A DNA stretch of 20,057 nucleotides from Rhizopus sp. PT2906 (taxonomy: Eukaryota; Mucoromycota; Mucoromycetes; Mucorales; Rhizopodaceae), in contig JAMYHX010000638.1 in NCBI GenBank assembly GCA_025529335.1, positions 1 to 20,057 of the forward strand. The letters are read 5' to 3'. Position 1 is the first letter of the stretch. Each line of letters starts with the position of its first letter. Shown here piece by piece: positions 9,775 to 18,632 of this stretch. The translations under genes and the position numbers were made by a program. The notes below the pieces were generated by a model. It saw only the letters and a list, made by a program, of their open reading frames with translations, was not told the origin of the DNA and did not search any database.

Positions 9775-10840
9775 ATGGATCTCACTGTATTATCGCCCGT
9801 ACCTACCAAAACAACCAAAGCAGCAAATGAACGCATGCAAATTGACGGTGAAGAGGCTCACTTGGTCAATCCTGGTGAGACAGTAACGATGGATCAACAG
9901 TTCATGCGAGGTCATGGTACCTACACTGATGGAGAAGGCGCCGTCATTTCATCTGTGACAGGTGTTGTAGAAAAAGTCAACAAGTTATTATCCGTCAGAC
10001 CCTTAAAAACTCGATATACTGCTGAAATTGGTGATATTGTCGTTGGTCGCATCACTGAAGTGGCCATGCGACGTTGGAAAGTCGATGTCAATTCTAAACA
10101 GGATGCCAATCTTTTACTCAGCTCTGTTAGTCTTCCAGGAGGTGTTCAGGTAAGAGACATTAAAGATGGTAAAGATCGAAATGTTCATTTGTTATTTCAG
10201 AGACGTAAAAACGAAGCCGATGAACTTCAAATGAGACAATTCTTTGCAGAAGGAGACGTGTTGGTGGTAGAGTATACAATACAAAAAAAAAAAGTGAATA
10301 AACAATAACTTCATATCTAGGCTGAAGTGCAGACGTTCTATTCAGATGGAACCATAGGACTTCATACGCGTGGATTCAAATTCTGTAAGCTACGAAACGG
10401 TTCCTTTATCTGTGTGCCGCCTGTACTTGTGCAGCGATGTAAGTCACAATTTCACTCACTTCCTTGTGGTGTGGATGTTATTCTTGGCTTAAATGGATAT
10501 ATCTGGGTACATAAGAAGTTTGAAGGATTATCAGGCGATGATAACGATGCCTCTGTTCAATACACAAGCACAAATGATGTAAGTTAAGCAAAATATCCAA
10601 GATGATTATACTCATCCTATATATATATATACACAGCCTATTACTGAGGATGAACGACAGGAAATTGCTCGTGTTACGAACTGCATTGCAGCATTGGCTA
10701 AACAATATATGCACATTAACGATTCAATTATTGTATATACCTATGAAGCTTCCTTAGAGTACTCAGTCAAGGAGTTACTGAAACTAGACGTTATTGAAGC
10801 AATCACAGCAGAAGCCAGTTTAAGAGTGAATGCAGCTTAA
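9775..10840 (+). CDS. RRP4: Rrp4 (EXOSC2), RNA exosome cap subunit
   Basis: Rrp4 is one of the three S1/KH cap proteins of the RNA exosome, which processes 5.8S rRNA and degrades RNA in nucleus and cytoplasm. Exons: 9775-10149, 10201-10266, 10321-10578, 10637-10840, giving 300 residues (human EXOSC2 is 293). The N-terminal domain has the family's VNPGETVT and MRGHGTY motifs. An S1 domain follows (about 85-165: EIGDIVVGRITEVAMRRWKV), with the signature TFYSDGTIGLHTRG and KLRNG. A KH-type C-terminal domain (about 170-290) contains LPCGVDVILGLNGYIWV. Introns are 51, 54 and 58 nt; the first is a multiple of three with no stop, so its retention would keep the frame. The ATG at 9775 is the first in frame after a T-rich leader. 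The gene converges on the sterol glucosyltransferase gene. Confidence 0.95.
10150..10200 (+). other. In-frame, stop-free intron 1 of RRP4
   Basis: The 51-nt intron runs from GTAAGAG to TTTCAG and lies at phase 0. Translated, it gives 17 codons without a stop, so reading through it adds a short charged insert to the S1 domain. Removing it gives the better alignment (GGVQ followed by RRKNEADELQMR), so I call it an intron. Confidence 0.8.
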
Positions 10841-10894
10841 TATCACACCTTGTAAATATACTTTATTAAAAAGAAGATACGATTATCTTGTTCT

Positions 10895-13800
10895 TTATAT
10901 GCTTTCTCTTTGTTCTTTCAACATCCATGTTTCAGGGGATATTGAACCAGATGCGGTTGCTTCATCAATCAATGTCCAATCCTCTTCTATATACTCTTGA
11001 TCATTCGTACATGCGTTCTTTTGTATAGAAGAGAGTGTTCGAGCCTTGGCAAGTTCCATATCACGGTAGATACACTGAATGGCTGTATCAACACCTGCTT
11101 CCTATATATGAGAATAAGTAAAAAGAGAAACAAACCAGAGTGTTTTTTTTTTTTACCGATGAGATCTTTTCTCCCACTTTCTTTGCTAACTTCAACATGT
11201 GTTCATCCGTAGAGACTACACGAAGTGCTGCTGACAAGCTCTCGACCGTTAGCTTTTTGATACATCGGCCAATGCCCATCTCTTCTACACGCTCTCCCCA
11301 AAAGAATTGGTCAGCAAAGAAGGGCTTGATGATCGTGGGCCTTCCTGCTCTTAATCCTGCTGCTGTCGTGCCTGCTCCACCATGATGAACGACAGCACGT
11401 ACTTGAGGAAACAGCCAGTCATGAGGCACGGACTGAATGCTGAATATCGTATCAGGATGTTTCTTTAAGATGTCATCTTCTTCATGAACACCGCCTTGGA
11501 GTCTTGAGGACCATCCTCTGGACACAATTGCCCTCACATTCGAGAGCAAGACAGATTCGACGATGATGCGAGTGATCTCCTTTGGATCAGAGACAATAAT
11601 AGAACCAAATCCAATATAAACAAGGGGGCGGGTATCTTTGGATTCGACAAATGCCTTTAGCTTCTCCTCGGGCTTCCAGCCTGTTTGAGGGTTGTCAAGG
11701 AACCAGTATCCAGTGCAGTGAATCCAGTCCAGCCAGTCGAGTGGGCTTGGCACAATATTAGGACTAAATGAGTAAAGGTAGGGTATTTTCCATACTTCTA
11801 GTTTTTCATAACTTGTGGCAGGTATTTTCAGTTTGTTCTTTCTAAACGCATTCGTTCGGCTTGCTATGGCTCTCCATACAGCATAATCGAAGAGGACATA
11901 AGTCATGTCGTTATAGAGCCGGCCCTTGGGGTGATTGGGTGTTGCGAATGGATGTGGAAATGATCGAGTGCGGGTCATTGGCATAGGAAATGATCTGAAA
12001 TAGGGTACTCCTATGAAATGGTATGTGAGATGGAAATACATGCTTTTTTTATCACTTACCAAGTGCTTCAGCCATATGGATTCCAACCATTGCACTTGGA
12101 CTTTCAATGATGACGTCGGTGCCCTGCACGGCTTCCCATGTAAGAGAAAGCAATTCATCAATCCAATCCTTAAACTATCATTTTCATTTTTAGTATGTAT
12201 ATGCTCTCACTTTTGTAACTTACCAATCTAAGACCCTCTCTAACAAAGTTCACACTAAAGAAATTGTTTTCCACACAAATTCTCTACAATAGATGTTGGC
12301 TTGTTTATATTACCATCATCTGTTTTTTTTTATCTTACCATTAGTTCTCCAGGATCTCCACCGACTGTTCTAAATTCAATGCCATGCTCCTCTATCCAAT
12401 CCTTAAACTCATCATGGGTTGCTATCCTGCACCTATGACCATCCTTCATCAAGCCCTTGCATAAGGCAATATAGGGCTGCACGTCACCTCTTGTGCCAAT
12501 AGTGATGCACGTGAAATGTAACGACCTTTCAGGCTTTTTATACACAATCGATTCACTCGACATGCTCCGCGAAAGGATAGGCAATGTTGCATTTTGAGGA
12601 ACGACGTGGTCCAATTGATTATCCCTTAGTTCGTCTTCCATCAACTTGGCTTCCCAATCTCGTATTGTTCTACATGTAAACTCTTTTAGCTAAAGTTATA
12701 AGCATATATAATCCAATTTACTCTTCTGCCTTATCTGGCTCTGATTCCAAGACACGTTTATGTTGAATAAAGAGGCTTGCAAAGCAGCTATTGCGTCTAG
12801 AAATGGATGAAAATTCTAAAAATATCTCTCGTTTTGTTTGTGTTGTGATGCTTAAAGAGTGAAATATGTAGCCACGACTTCTTAGCTTCTGTATCCTTAT
12901 GACATCTGTAAAGGGAATAATGATCTTTTTTTATAAAGAGTATATAAGAAGCAATCATAGGGTGTCACTATTATATTACCTTTGCTTTGGATGCAAATCC
13001 TTTGGAATTAAATGAAATATAGTTTGTGGAAATATATAGCTTTCCATAACAAGGAAGTGTTTTCATATAGGAACATCTATAGACTATATATATATATATA
13101 TAAGTTTTTTTGTCAATGTATGTGTATGTTCAATGTTTTTGCCTGTAAGAAGTTTTTCGGTTTCTGGTAAAACAAAGTATTTTCGAAAATTGGCAACGGT
13201 ACGATCATCCAATACTTCAGCTTCATCGGCTCTATTGACAGGAACATCATCTTCATCATCTTCTTCTTCATCTTCGTTCTCCAAGGCAATCGAAGGGCTG
13301 CCAGCTGCTCCGCCTAAAAGTCCATAGACTAATTTCATCCCTGATTGACGTTTGCCCTGTAACCAGCCAATGGCCTGATAATCCTCATCACCTGAACTTG
13401 ACGATTCCTCTAGTTTTTCTGTTGATTTTTTACTATTAAAAGAGATGGAAGGGTATAAGTAGTCTTTGATGGCTCCTGGTACGGATAATGCGCTGGACAC
13501 CACTGTGTTCATGCGCTTGATTGTGCTCGAAGGAACAGACGGAGGTTTAGGTTCGTGTAGGTCAGATATAGATAATGTGGGTGATTGGCTGATAGGCGTG
13601 CTGGATACCTGTTGAAAGGATGAATGACTTTCCCATGCTGACTTGAGATGTTGGAATGTATTTTCGATATTTGCAAAATAAGAGAAATAATACTAATAGA
13701 AAAAAAAACAATTCTGTTAATATCCCACATATACATTGGCGTGTTCTTACCTCATCCATCACAAAGCTATCATCGATACCAACAGCTCTTATCTTTAAAA

Positions 13801-14982
13801 ACTTTTGAAATTCAAATGCCTCTGTTTGCTCTATATCCAATACGTTTTGAAAAGGTAATACGATCTTTAGATTCGATCCACTGTTGTTTGCCTTGAATAT
13901 CGCCTTTTGTAAAGCGTTGGTCCTATAAAAATCATTCAGTTTTTGCTGCCCTTTTTCATATATATATATATATATATATATATGGTCTGTACCATTCAAT
14001 CATGGCCGCCTTTGTATCTGCTTGGAAATGCCAATTCTTTATAGTCGTCTTAATTCTAAATCCATACTTTCGTTTGACAGACTGACGAATAGCCAATATG
14101 GACTTGAGATCAATTTTACCCAATGGTGAGTAGTTATCTGTAGGATTTTCATACCACGCGAGTACATCATTTTGGATATCAAAGTAGTATCGTTCATAGT
14201 TGCTTTTCACTTTACCCGCTCTTTTTATCAAAAGGTATCCTGATTTATGGAACTGAAGCTAAGGGGTGTTGTATGTAAGCATTAAATGATAGACGTTTCA
14301 ATTGAACTTACCTGTCCTTTTGGTAAAGAAGCATAAAAACATATAAAGTTATCTGTCAGATACATACATCCAGGAACTAGAGCAGATTGTACAATATAAC
14401 ATATCCATTCTAATATGAATGTGAATTAAAAGAAGTATATACACATACACAACGTTTTACCTCCTCTTAACACTTCGCTCGATGGCAAGTTGAATACCAC
14501 CTTGAGTCGCTCTTCTAAAGTCATGGGTAGAGTATGTCTGGACGGTAAGGTTGCTTTAGGTTCCTCGTAGATAATCCCTGTTGCTTCTGCTAAAAGCTCT
14601 TTTATCTGACTTGACTTTTCCTCAATAGTAACATCATGATCTGATGTCAATTGCTGATCAGTCATACTCCAATGACTAGTTTGGTTGAATAAAGCATCTG
14701 ACGACTGTAACAATTCTAGTGACCTTGTGATTAGTAGTTATACTCGTTTCTTTGTTTGATTAGTTACCAGTCGTGTTGATAGAAGAAGACGAGGCTTTGG
14801 AGCGTATTAGTTATAAATTGACGGCAGTTCACCTTATTTACCTTCCATATCCTCTGTTTCTTGTTTTTCAAACTATATATATATATATATATAATATGAG
14901 TTTATGATTTAAAATAAGCGTATCTTACAATCTGAGCAGCCGCAGACACAAACTGTAAAACGTTGTGGTTTCCAGTGTCCAT
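10895..14982 (-). CDS. ATG26: Sterol 3-beta-glucosyltransferase, Atg26/Ugt51 family
   Basis: Transfers glucose from UDP-glucose to ergosterol at membranes; Pichia Atg26 is needed for pexophagy. Fifteen exons (minus): 14982-14929, 14872-14842, 14794-14768, 14715-14461, 14409-14312, 14258-13993, 13922-13751, 13692-13143, 13083-12980, 12924-12722, 12669-12339, 12283-12224, 12174-12060, 12010-11157, 11101-10895, giving 1108 residues (yeast about 1198). Order: GRAM first part (about 105-155), PH domain (157-245: SGYLLIKRAGKV...FHFQAD-type end), GRAM remainder (258-305), acidic linker (about 430), second GRAM (470-590, RSRGYIFHSLSI and FLEFSS), then the GT1 fold. The donor-fold start is TIGTRGDVQPYIAL (about 643-656). 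The UDP-sugar site includes PLVYIGFGS and HHGGAGTTAAGLRAG (about 964-978), with ADQFFWG (about 988). The exon-8/9 intron is GC-AG and exon 3 is 27 nt. Activity looks intact. Confidence 0.93.
13084..13142 (-). other. GC-AG intron of ATG26 ending in a TA repeat
   Basis: After the codons for ETEKLLT there is no GT donor before the acceptor. The only boundary that keeps frame and family spacing is ACAG followed by GCAAAA (13142-13141 on the minus strand). The intron is 59 nt, ends in a TA repeat (13085-13102) and TATAG, and joins at phase 1 to give EKLLTVYRCSYMKTLPCYGK. The residue count between EKL and the YGK motif equals that of other fungal Atg26 proteins, as I recall them. Confidence 0.7.
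13958..13983. repeat. (AT)13 microsatellite in ATG26 intron 6
   Basis: A 26-nt perfect AT dinucleotide run lies near the 5' end of the 70-nt intron (13923-13992). It makes this the longest short intron in the window. The run is liable to length variation. Confidence 0.9.
14768..14794 (-). other. 27-nt microexon (exon 3) of ATG26
   Basis: Between exons 2 and 4 lie 126 nt, over twice the usual intron size here. They split cleanly into a 47-nt intron (14795-14841), a 27-nt exon and a 52-nt intron (14716-14767). Both introns have GT-AG ends and a CTAAT-type branch sequence. The exon keeps frame and adds the nine residues ASSSSINTT. Skipping it also keeps frame, so it may be optional. Confidence 0.6.
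14874..14893. repeat. (TA)10 repeat at the 3' end of ATG26 intron 1
   Basis: A 20-nt TA run directly precedes the acceptor AG on the minus strand (intron 14873-14928), in the position normally taken by a polypyrimidine tract. Confidence 0.85.
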
Positions 14983-14992
14983 GTTTTTATTT

Positions 14993-15003
14993 TTATTTAT
15001 AAA
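14993..15003 (-). promoter_or_regulatory. TATA-like TTTATAAATAA upstream of ATG26
   Basis: On the minus strand this 11-mer ends about 10 nt before the ATG at 14982, inside the 104-bp spacer after the Ybp2-like gene. The same 11-mer sits 7 nt before the start of the coiled-coil gene (7477-7487). At this distance it would be an unusually close TATA box or part of an A-rich leader. Confidence 0.35.
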
Positions 15004-15086
15004 CAAAATAAGGAAAAAGAGAAATGACTATCATTCACTCCTACATTTATGCAGTCATTCATCCCGAATCAGGTGGCACACAATCA

Positions 15087-17331
15087 TTAGAATCCCGATA
15101 GATTGCCCTTTTTTATGACTTGCATTACTTTGTCAAGTGAATCTCTCAATAAATCAATTTGTGTGATATACATTCGGTTATCGTTGTTGATTGGTACGAC
15201 GGAAATAGTATCCAAGCAGTTTCTGATAGGCGTGAGATACTCTTTATTCATCTTGCTTATATTCTGACTTGTCCATATTGCTGTCTATTGCTGAAATGAG
15301 TATATATACAACAGCACTTCATCACAACTTACCTTGTTATGTTTGTCTTTTAATAATAGATAATAATAAAGATTTAGTGCTTGCATAACATGACTGTAAT
15401 CATTCCAAAATTCACTGGGTCTTTGTGACCAGTCCTTATTCACTCTGAATATCAATGGAAAGAACACGTCAATGACCAATGGACTTGCAAACACGCTCTT
15501 ATCATCCTGAAAGGACCGGTCAATCTGATCTTTCAATATACCTATAGCTGCAGTTTTCATTGAAGGGAAAGGACACCCATCTAATAACTCTTGATAGAGA
15601 AACACCTTTACTTGCTCATTTCCAAATGCCAAGAATTTACGAACCAGGTGATAGGCAAAGAACCGGATAGAGGCATCAGGGCACGTTGAGGCCACGGAGG
15701 CAACAACTTGGAATATTCTGGTGACAGGAATACCTAGCCCTATTTCAGCAGGGTCTTCAATTATCGTTTCGATATCCTCCATGTTCAGGTTGACGTGTAT
15801 CTTATCCGAGATATAAAGTGCAACAAATATTGCCTTGTCAATCGTGTTAATTCTATCCGATGGTCTGTTTATAGCAAATAAATAATGGCTTCTTTCTATC
15901 TTATTTCATTTGAACTTACTGCATCATCAGATGTATAAGAATACCGATATATGTCTTTGCTAAATCAAAAGCATCCAGATCGATTGTATGTTGAGAGACA
16001 AGCTGGTTATATAGTGAAATGGAGAGTAGTGAAGCAATGCCTTCGTAATTTAGTGGATATAATCTGGCATTTATCATTTGTCTGTCATTCTCTATTGCTT
16101 CTTCATCTATTTATTTGTATTTAATAACTATTATCTCTTTTTTTTTTCTTGGTACTCTTTTTTACCTGGAGAAAGATAAGGTTGCTTGCGTTTAATAGAA
16201 TTCCAAAGTTGAAACATTTTCTCATATGAAAACCCATATGTATTAGCCAATGTCTATTCAAGTTTAACCTACAGACAGCATGCACATATGACACTCACTT
16301 ACCACACAACGCTGAGTAAGTTTGAGTATATGTTCATTATCTTCTTGTTGCTCTACAGATCTTTTCATGCTATATTTCGAATAATATTTTTCAAAGTACT
16401 TGTTTGATAGTTGTATATCCAAATTCAAAATGACCCTTCCATATACCATATTTAAAAGAAAATAGCCTAAATATCTTCTCTTTACATCTCCATCCTGTAA
16501 ACCGATATCATCATAATCAGTCTATAAAGAAGGAAATCAGGATGAAAGCCTTTTGTTTTTTTTTTCCGTCCATTCTTACTCTGAAGTCTGAGGGGCTTTG
16601 AGAGACAGTAGTCGAGTGGACAAACTCTGTGAAATCCAAAATACATCCTACCACGAGCAAAACAGATTGATCCCAGTTTGAGAATGGCTTTTTCCGTTGA
16701 AAGAGTGCGCATTTGTTGATCAAGATAGGCTCAATGGACTCCATGGTTCTTTGCAAATTGTTTGCAAGAAAGGGTAGATATAACATCCATTCCTTTGGTC
16801 TCGATATCTTTTCTATTGCCTTTCCAAATAATTCAACATAGATGGTATATTCCTTTGCTATTGCAAGGCACTTGTTTTCATCGTCTTTGTGGTTCCATTC
16901 AAAGCAGATAAGCTTATCCATAAGTTGTTCCAAAAGCTGATCATAGTCAAGTCTATCTGCTAAATATTCAATAGCCTCATAGGCATTAGCTTGTGTCTCT
17001 TGATTGATTAACAGTAAAGAAATGAGTTTGAATAGAATGTTGAACCATCGTTCATCTGTCAATGGATCTTTTGTCTAATTCATAGTTCAGCAGATTGTAT
17101 TTTATTTTAATAATAAGCTATTCACCTGTCCAAGAGCAAGTAGGATTTGTTTTATATTATATAGATCTGTCAAGTCATGTTCATTCGCGTTTAAAAAGTT
17201 GTTTGCTTCTTCTGTTGTATATTCTTTGTACTATAAACTATATAAGTACATACTTTACATATAATAAAGCACTTTACTTTAGTATTGGCACCATCAGTAA
17301 AATAATTGTGACCAGTTGAAAAAAATGTCAT
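15087..17331 (-). CDS. Ybp2/Alf4/glomulin-family protein
   Basis: The family (PF08568 as I recall) includes yeast Ybp1 (Yap1 oxidative-stress partner), Ybp2 (kinetochore-associated), plant Alf4 and animal glomulin, an RBX1-binding inhibitor of cullin-RING ligases. Eight exons (minus): 17331-17278, 17230-17126, 17074-16580, 16521-16303, 16253-16166, 16106-15920, 15864-15333, 15284-15087, giving 625 residues (Ybp1/2 about 640-675, glomulin about 594). The whole protein reads as a HEAT-like helical repeat with no membrane span. The most family-like part is in exon 7: CPDASIRFFAYHLVRKFL, then LLDGCPFPSMKTAAIGILKD. Introns are 47-59 nt and all restore frame. The last one has two acceptors 6 nt apart; the upstream TTTCAG would cause a stop after one codon. 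Which Ybp/glomulin role applies cannot be told from sequence. Confidence 0.75.
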
Positions 17332-17397
17332 AAAGAGAAAAGAAGTGGGTTTTTATTTCTGATATCTACAAGCATTATATCTATATACACGAATTTT

Positions 17398-17983
17398 TTA
17401 CATGTACAGAATGTCCCAAAGATCGCAAATGTCACAGTTGGCAAATAAGGTATTATCTGTACCGGGTTCTAAACAGAATCCAATCTTTCCTTGACAGTCA
17501 AGAGCATGACGATGCAGTAATGGAAGTATAGTCTTTTCAAAGCAATCTTTGGTAGTATAAAATCCACAATTGGAGCATGAAAGCATATTTGCTTGTTGAT
17601 ATGTCAAAACTTCATTCTGACAATTAACACAATATTCAACTTGTTCCTGCTGCAGGTATTCTTCAAGCTCATACTCTTGCATTATGCTTTCTTCTATAAG
17701 CTGATCTACATCAAATGTTCCTTGCATTCTTAGATTTTCTTCATTAGCTTTATTAAAGGCATCAATTTCATTGCATATCTGATACTGTGCCAACTGTTTT
17801 TTTTTTTTTTTTTCAATAATACATATTGACGTGTACCATTTATATTACCTTGTCTTCCCTAAACTTGTTTATCTTTTCTTGTCGTATCAGCTTTATTCTC
17901 TCACTATTCTCTTGTCGTATCCTTTCTCGCCATCGACGTTGGTTTTCTGATAAACTCTTTATTGGGGCTCTTATTGAAGCCAT
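17398..17983 (-). CDS. RPAIN: RPA-interacting protein (RPAIN/RIP-alpha family)
   Basis: In vertebrates this protein binds replication protein A and carries it into the nucleus. Two exons (minus): 17983-17849 and 17793-17398, with a 55-nt intron, giving 176 residues. The N-terminal basic helix (about 1-45: MASIRAPIKSLSENQRRWRE...) matches the family's RPA-contact segment. A Glu/Gln-rich middle (about 60-95) follows, then a C-terminal Cys/His zinc finger: YCVNCQ, LSCSNCGFYTTKDC, LHRHALDC and CDICDLW. The Cys pairs and spacing are the best evidence. The start codons of this gene and of HSK3 are 65 bp apart on opposite strands, and its stop is 66 bp upstream of the Ybp2-like start. The intron's pyrimidine tract is a long T run (minus-strand A run) just before the acceptor. 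Confidence 0.85.
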
Positions 17984-18048
17984 TATTTGATAAATAATAA
18001 AAAGAGAAAAGGAAAATGCAAGCGCCCTTCTTTTTTTTTTAATACAAA
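17984..18048. promoter_or_regulatory. 65-bp divergent promoter shared by RPAIN and HSK3
   Basis: This is the whole space between two opposite ATG codons. It holds an ATAAATAATAAAA element near the RPAIN side, a purine run, a GC-rich core AAGCGCCC (about 18020-18028; GGGCGC on the other strand, E2F-like) and a T run before HSK3. Both 5' leaders and promoter elements must fit here or extend into the opposite gene. Confidence 0.6.
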
Positions 18049-18316
18049 ATGTCTGAGAGTGATTCTAAATCAAGATCAAACAAACCGATGAAATATGCTC
18101 AATTGCATTATGAACTGAATAAATTGACAAAAAATATACAAGAACTAGATCAACACTTTAAACAAACAAACGAACAAGTACCAGCATTACTCAAGATGAG
18201 CACCCTTCATGCAGCAATGTAAAACATTTTATTTATGTTGATATAATGCTGTTAACACACTAGATCATAGGCTCATGTCAGCACAGTCAGTGCTCAATAA
18301 AGAAGACAACAGCTAG
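18049..18316 (+). CDS. HSK3: DASH complex subunit Hsk3
   Basis: Hsk3 is a tiny subunit of the DASH/Dam1 ring that couples kinetochores to spindle microtubules. Exons 18049-18218 and 18271-18316 with a 52-nt intron give 71 residues (yeast Hsk3 is 69). The protein is mostly one helix: a KYAQLHYELNKLTKNIQELD heptad region (about 15-34), then VPALLKMSTLHAAMLMSAQSVLNKED. The last part matches the family pattern in which a short LGAMHASLFM-like motif precedes a second short helix. The intron has two TAG acceptors 7 nt apart; only the second keeps the frame, the first gives a stop two codons on. The assignment rests on size, helix layout and the C-terminal motif, so it is good but not certain. Confidence 0.75.
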
Positions 18317-18632
18317 TTTCATATTTGTATATTACACATTTTTATACCCTCACTAGTTTATAAATAAAATAATCATTGTGTGTATTACAGTTATTAAACA
18401 ATAGTAAAATGATGTGAACGTAAATAACAAAAGAGAGGATACTGAAAAGAGAAACTCATGTATATTTAGGAAATGGTTTAGTTATTGTTCTCATATATAT
18501 ATACAAAGATGGATTTGACAGGACACATTCTGTACGCTTGGCTTGGAAAGTCGATGTCGGTCTTTCAATTTACTATTTGCCAATTATGTATTGGGGAGCA
18601 AGCCAATATGAGAATCCTCCCTTTTCATCAAA
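18317..18632 (+). promoter_or_regulatory. Promoter region of RPS18
   Basis: It contains TTTATAAATAA (18357-18367, possibly linked to HSK3 3' end formation), a TATATATATA run (about 18494-18503), and three CCAAT-type boxes close to the start: CCAAT at 18580-18584, ATTGG at 18590-18594 and CCAAT at 18603-18607. A pyrimidine-rich leader CCTCCCTTTTC (about 18617-18626) precedes the ATG, as is usual for ribosomal protein mRNAs. Confidence 0.5.

Noticed and set aside
14716..14841. A single 126-nt intron between ATG26 exons 2 and 4
   Set aside because: It would be an outlier in size and contains internal branch, acceptor and donor signals that define two normal introns and an in-frame microexon.
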